Assembly (NCBI RefSeq): GCF_006783905.1
Contig: NZ_VFPE01000009.1
Location: forward strand, 18,101-82,100
Source of the DNA: Microbacterium kyungheense
GTDB taxonomy: Bacteria; Actinomycetota; Actinomycetes; Actinomycetales; Microbacteriaceae
Length of the DNA stretch: 64,000 nt
Direction of reading: 5' to 3'
Shown: piece after piece, positions 60,183 to 64,000 of the stretch
Layout of the letters: each line of letters starts with the position of its first letter
Position numbering within the stretch: the stretch's first letter is position 1
Made by a program: the position numbers and the translations under genes
The notes under the pieces: generated by a model
Told to the model about the DNA's origin: nothing
Databases searched by the model: none
The model's input: the letters and a program-made list of their open reading frames with translations, nothing else

Positions 60183-62509
60183 ATGACCGCAGAGTTCAAC
60201 GGGACGATCAAGCTGGACGTCCGTGACTCGGTCGCGGACTGGGGTCCGTACGAACGTCCGAAGGCGCCGGAGGGCGCTCCCAACGTGCTGGTGATCCTGT
60301 ACGACGACACCGGCATGGCGTCGTGGTCGCCGTACGGCGGGCGCATCAACATGCCCACGCTCGATCGGCTCGCGGCGAACGGCCTCACCTACACGCAGTG
60401 GCACACCACCGCGCTGTGCTCGCCGACGCGCTCGACGTTCCTCACCGGCCGCAACCACCACGTCAACGGCATGGGCAACATCATGGAGGGCACCAACGGC
60501 TTCCCCGGGCTGTCGGGCCACATCCCGGAGTCGTGCGCGACGATCGGCCAGGTGCTACAGAAGAACGGGTACTCGACGTTCTGGGTCGGCAAGAACCACA
60601 ACGTCCCCGAGGAGGACGTCTCCACCGGTGGCAGCAAGGAGCAGTGGCCGCTCGCGATGGGCTTCGACCGCTTCTACGGCTTCCTCGGCGGCGAGACGAA
60701 CAACTGGTACCCCGACCTCGCCGAGGACAACCACTTCATCGAACCGCCGTACACGCCCGAGGAGGGCTATCACCTGTCGAAGGACCTCGCCGACCAGACC
60801 ATCCGGCTCATCCGCGACCAGAACGCGTCGAACCCGTCGAAGCCCTGGTACACGTGGTTCTGCCCCGGCGCCAACCATGCGCCGCACCACGCCCCCAAGG
60901 AGTACATCGACAGGTACAAGGGCGCCTTCGACGACGGCTACGACGCGTACCGCGAGTGGGTGCTCGCCCGCATGATCGAACGCGGCATCGTTCCGGCCGA
61001 CACCGCGCTGACGCCGATCAACCCGATGCCCGAGGACCACGCGAACGCGGCCGACTATGTCAAGCCCTGGGACACGCTGTCGGACGACGAGAAGCGCCTC
61101 TTCGCCCGGATGGCCGAGGTGTTCGCGGGCTTCAGCGAGTACACCGACGTGCAGATCGGCCGCATCATCGACTACCTCGAAGACTCGGGGCAGCTCGACA
61201 ACACGCTCATCTTCTACTGCGCCGACAACGGCGCCTCGGGCGAGGGGTCACCGGACGGCTCGGTCAACGAGAACAAGTTTTTCAACGGCTTCCCCGACGA
61301 CCTGAAGGAGAACCTCGACAAGATCGGCGTGCTCGGCGGTCCCGAGACGTACAACCACTACCCGACAGGGTGGGCGACGGCGTTCTCCACCCCCTTCCAG
61401 ATGTTCAAGCGCTACTCGCAGTTCTCGGGTGGCACATGCGACCCGATGGTGATCCACTGGCCGGCGGGCATCACGGCCAAGGGCGAGATCCGCCACCAGT
61501 ACCACCACTCCACCGACATCGTCGCGACGATCCTCGACGTCATCGGCATCGAGATGCCGTCGGTGTTCCGCGGCGTCGAGCAGCGCCCGCTCGACGGCGT
61601 CTCGATGAAGTACTCGTTCGACGCGGAACCCGACGGGCCCACCGCCAAGAAGGTGCAGTACTACGCGATGCTCGGCACGCGCGGCGTCTGGAAGGACGGC
61701 TGGAAGGCCGCCGCCATCCACGCTCCGCTCACCGGCCACGGCCGCTTCGACGAGGATCGCTGGGAGCTCTACCACGTCGACGTCGATCGGTCGGAGTCGA
61801 AGGACCCTCGCCGCCGAGCATCCCGAGAAGCTCCAGGAGCTCATCGACGCGTGGTTCGAAGAGGCGGAGAAGAACAACGTGCTGCCCCTCGACGACCGAT
61901 CGGCCCGTGACCAGCTCACGATCGAGCGGCCGCAGAGCGAGCCGGCGCGCACGCGATACATCTACTACCCCGACACGACAGCCGTCGCCGAGAGCGTCGC
62001 GGTCAACGTCCGCGGCAGGTCGTACAAGATCATCGCCGACGTGATCCTCGAGGAGGGTGCCGAGGGCGTGCTCTTCGCCCACGGCTCGCGCTTCGGCGGG
62101 CACGCGCTGTTCATCAAGGACAACACGCTGAACTATGTGTACAACTTCCTCGGCATCCCGCCGGAGCAGACCTTCACGTCGGGCGGGCTGACACCGGGCA
62201 AGCACGCGCTGGGCGTCGAGTTCATCCGCGACGGCGCCGGCGAGCACGGTGAGTCGCTGGGCACGGCCAAGCTTTACGTCGACGACCAGGTCGTCGCCGA
62301 GGGTCCGATTGCGCGCGCAGGTCGGCAAGTTCACGCTCGCCGGTGACGGCCTGTGCGTCGGCTTCGACAGCGGGGACTCTGTGAGCGGACAGTATTCCGG
62401 CGGCTTCCCCTTCACGGGCGGCAAGCTGCTCGGCGTCGGCGTCGACGTCAGCGAGGAGCAGTATCTCGACCTCGAGCTCGAGGCCCTCGCGGCGCTCGCG
62501 CGCGAGTAA
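60183..62509 (+). pseudogene. Second arylsulfatase, interrupted by two frameshifts
   Basis: Close paralogue of the sulfatase at 40.0-42.3 kb, collinear over its full length. The catalytic part (residues 1-540) is intact, with YDDTG metal ligands and Cys79 in LCSPTRSTFLTGR. An extra C in the CCC run at 61805-61807 shifts the frame after DVDRSESKD, so translation would end at 61910 with about 35 wrong residues. The homologous frame resumes (LAAEHPEKLQEL, then LPLDDRSARDQL) until an extra G near 62311 shifts it again, after which RAQVGKFTLAGDGL continues to the natural stop at 62509. Removing these two bases restores a protein of about 775 residues. It may be a true decaying gene or two sequence errors. 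ATG 60183. Confidence 0.85.
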
Positions 62510-62530
62510 CGCCGGACACGCTCCCACGGT

Positions 62531-62568
62531 GAGAGACCGGATGCTGCGGCTGCGGCATCCGGTCTCTC
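62531..62568. terminator. Bidirectional hairpin terminator
   Basis: GAGAGACCGGATGC (62531-62544) pairs perfectly with GCATCCGGTCTCTC (62555-62568), and three more inner pairs (one G-T) can form. It lies between the convergent sulfatase and MmcQ/YjbR genes. Confidence 0.85.
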
Positions 62569-62599
62569 ATCGTTCCGGCGACACCGGCCCTCGCAGGGA

Positions 62600-63010
62600 T
62601 CAGGCGGGCGGGTGCGCCGCCAGCCATTCGTTCGCCATCTTCTTGGGCACCTTCAGCAGCCACGCGTCGGTCACGACCTCGCGCAGCAGCTCAGCATCGA
62701 TCGCGTCGAGCCGGAGCAGCACCGCTGGGTAGCCGTCGAAGTGCGGGATGGTGAAGAACACATCAGGGTAGGTCTCGATGAGCGCGAGCTTGCCTTGCTC
62801 GCCATCGGTGCGGACGCCGACCACCTCGCCGTCGGCCACTCGCGGCCGATCGCGCTCAGCTGCTCGAGATCGCGGCCGCTGGGGCCTCGCTGCCAGACGA
62901 ACACACCGGTGGGCGTGCGCCAGGTGGCCGCGCGCCGGTGACCGTCGACGCGTTCGGACCACGCCCGGGAAGCCGAGCGCGATGGCCCGTACGTCGTCGA
63001 GAACCGCCAT
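62600..63010 (-). pseudogene. MmcQ/YjbR family protein, frame broken twice
   Basis: Expected about 136-residue DNA-binding-like protein of the MmcQ/YjbR (double wing) family. Start MAVLDDVRAIALGFPGV at ATG 63010, then an indel near 62956-62959 moves to another frame that carries ERVDGHRRAATWRTPTGVFVWQRGPSGRDLEQL, and a second indel near 62838-62846 returns to the original frame (VADGEVVGVRTDGEQGKLALIE, then PDVFFTIPHFDGYPAVLLRLDAI) to the stop at 62600. The two shifts compensate, so the uncorrected frame is open but wrong in the middle third. It could be an error or a decaying gene. Confidence 0.75.
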
Positions 63011-63149
63011 GGCCCCCATCATCCGCCTGTTCGGCTGCCGAGTCACGTGACGCCGGGGGCAGGGTGTGGTGTACTGATTCCCACGACAGAGCCCGACTGC
63101 GTCGCACTTGCCCGGGGGGGAGACCAGGCGGTGCAAGAGGAGCATCCCT

Positions 63150-64000
63150 GTGAGCACTACTCATCGTCCCGCGTGCGCCGATTCCTGGCCGCAGCACTCT
63201 CGGACCGCACTCGCCGCCATCCGGCGCGGTCGCCGTGACCGCGCTTCCGGCCGTCGCCGCGTATCCGGATTCGGTGAACCCGTTCGCCATCGCTGGCGGC
63301 TTCACCGTATACGCGCGCGAGGATGCGCTCCTGCAGAATCAAGAGACCGAGGGCAGCATCGCCGTCGGCGGCACCGCCACGGTGCAGGGCAGCAGCGGTC
63401 AGTACACGATCATCCACGTCTCGGCCGGCACGGGTGCCTACGACCTGCCGAGCGTCGACGGCGATCCGACCCGCTTCCTGGTCGGGCAGTACAGCACCGA
63501 CAGCACCGGCATCCTGGCCATCACCAGTGCGGGAACGGCGGATCCGGCGCTGTTCGGCGACCTGAAGATGGTGCAGCGCGACGGGCCGTGGCAGCCGTTC
63601 GCGCGCGCGGACTGGATCCGGCTCAACCAGAACCCCTCGAACCCCGACCAGACACCGCTGATCGACGCGACCCACCAGCAGTACCCCGCGAGCGCCGCGC
63701 CGCCGGCCGGCGCGACGGGCGGTGGCAGCATCTACACGGCGAACACGTCGAGCACCGCCGTCGCCGACTACGTCGAGGCAGGCCGGCAGGCGTCATGGGA
63801 CGAGGCGTCGGCCTGTTTCGCCGACATCGCCGACCCTACGGGCGGGATCGGGTACGAGGTCGGCGTCGCAGAGCATGTGGGCGACCGCATCGTCCTGGGA
63901 CCGCTCAGCGCCGACCAGCCCAACGTGCTGGACTACTCCCTGCTCGCCGGGGCGACCCTCATCCAGTTCTCCGCCGGCAGCCCGACGCCCGGCGTCACCA
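63150..64000 (+). CDS. Choice-of-anchor A family secreted protein, 3' end beyond window
   Basis: Partial surface or exported protein. From GTG 63235 the frame is open to the window edge and encodes PFAIAGGFTVYAREDALLQN, then TEGSIAVGGTATVQG, the hallmark of the choice-of-anchor A domain. GTG 63150 has AGAGGAG upstream and is the expected start. Between 63170 and 63223 the signal peptide is spread over three frames (VRRFLAAALS; TALAAI; then GAVAVTALPAVAA before YPDS), so at least two or three indels must be corrected to give a secreted product with a cleavage site at AVAA. Without correction only the start at 63235 gives the domain and it would lack a full signal peptide. The C-terminus, which would show how it is anchored, is outside the window. 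Confidence 0.7.
   Translation, partial: MSTTHRPACADSWPQHSRTALAAIRRGRRDRASGRRRVSGFGEPVRHRWRLHRIRARGCAPAESRDRGQHRRRRHRHGAGQQRSVHDHPRLGRHGCLRPAERRRRSDPLPGRAVQHRQHRHPGHHQCGNGGSGAVRRPEDGAARRAVAAVRARGLDPAQPEPLEPRPDTADRRDPPAVPRERRAAGRRDGRWQHLHGEHVEHRRRRLRRGRPAGVMGRGVGLFRRHRRPYGRDRVRGRRRRACGRPHRPGTAQRRPAQRAGLLPARRGDPHPVLRRQPDARRH

Overview
The window is chromosomal DNA from a high-GC actinobacterium. Gene content, strong G/C at third codon positions, many genes without ribosome binding sites (leaderless starts) and frequent GTG starts fit Microbacteriaceae, most likely Microbacterium or a close relative. The genus is an inference. I see no rRNA, tRNA, CRISPR array, insertion sequence or prophage. Coding density is very high. 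The only stretch over 300 bases without a gene (36416-36798) carries a palindromic repeat cluster.

Layout. 0.2-5.3 kb: a two-component system (histidine kinase and NarL-type regulator with a repetitive linker), an FMN reductase and a NatAB-type ABC exporter. 5.3-12.3 kb: a GH15 glucosidase divergent from glucose-6-phosphate dehydrogenase, a membrane protein, a VOC protein, RraA, and an ArsR-like repressor divergent from an MFS transporter across paired operators. 12.3-16.3 kb: a small secondary-metabolite cluster (type III polyketide synthase, SAM methyltransferase, FAD hydroxylase, opposed UbiA prenyltransferase). 16.4-22.4 kb: nitroreductase, a ClpB lacking its N-domain with an HspR-type operator, a SulP transporter and a GlxA-like regulator facing a 38-residue membrane protein. 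22.4-31.5 kb: two glycosyltransferases, an AI-2E permease with a DUF998-like partner, a potassium channel, DUF389 and a SHOCT/DUF6325 operon. 31.7-35.4 kb: a double-ATPase ABC exporter divergent from its probable TetR regulator. 35.4-36.8 kb: an AbiEi/DUF559 endonuclease-like gene flanked by three copies of a repeat made of two TCCTCAATTGAGGA-type palindromes exactly 68 bp apart. 36.8-42.4 kb: cardiolipin synthase, a second SulP transporter and a large arylsulfatase. 42.4-57.5 kb: a block tied together by an inverted repeat, TCACCC-N5-GGGTGA, found at six promoters or gene ends: P-type ATPase, second AI-2E/DUF998 pair, DHA2 drug transporter, small proteins, a MalT-like LuxR regulator and DUF2252. 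An M20 peptidase and a Dcu-like carrier sit inside this block. 57.5-64 kb: HAD hydrolase, formylglycine-generating enzyme, GAP-family membrane protein, a second sulfatase broken by two frameshifts, a frame-broken MmcQ/YjbR gene and the start of a secreted choice-of-anchor A protein.

How parts fit: the formylglycine-generating enzyme would activate both sulfatases, and a SulP carrier lies beside the intact one. The MalT-like regulator at 53.4 kb is the best candidate to read the TCACCC-N5-GGGTGA sites, several of which sit over the -35 region of membrane stress or transport operons. Convergent genes are separated by strong GC hairpins, often built on GGATGCC/GGCATCC, a word that also recurs inside genes. 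Reading frames in the last 2.2 kb are disrupted unusually often, so that part should be read with care.
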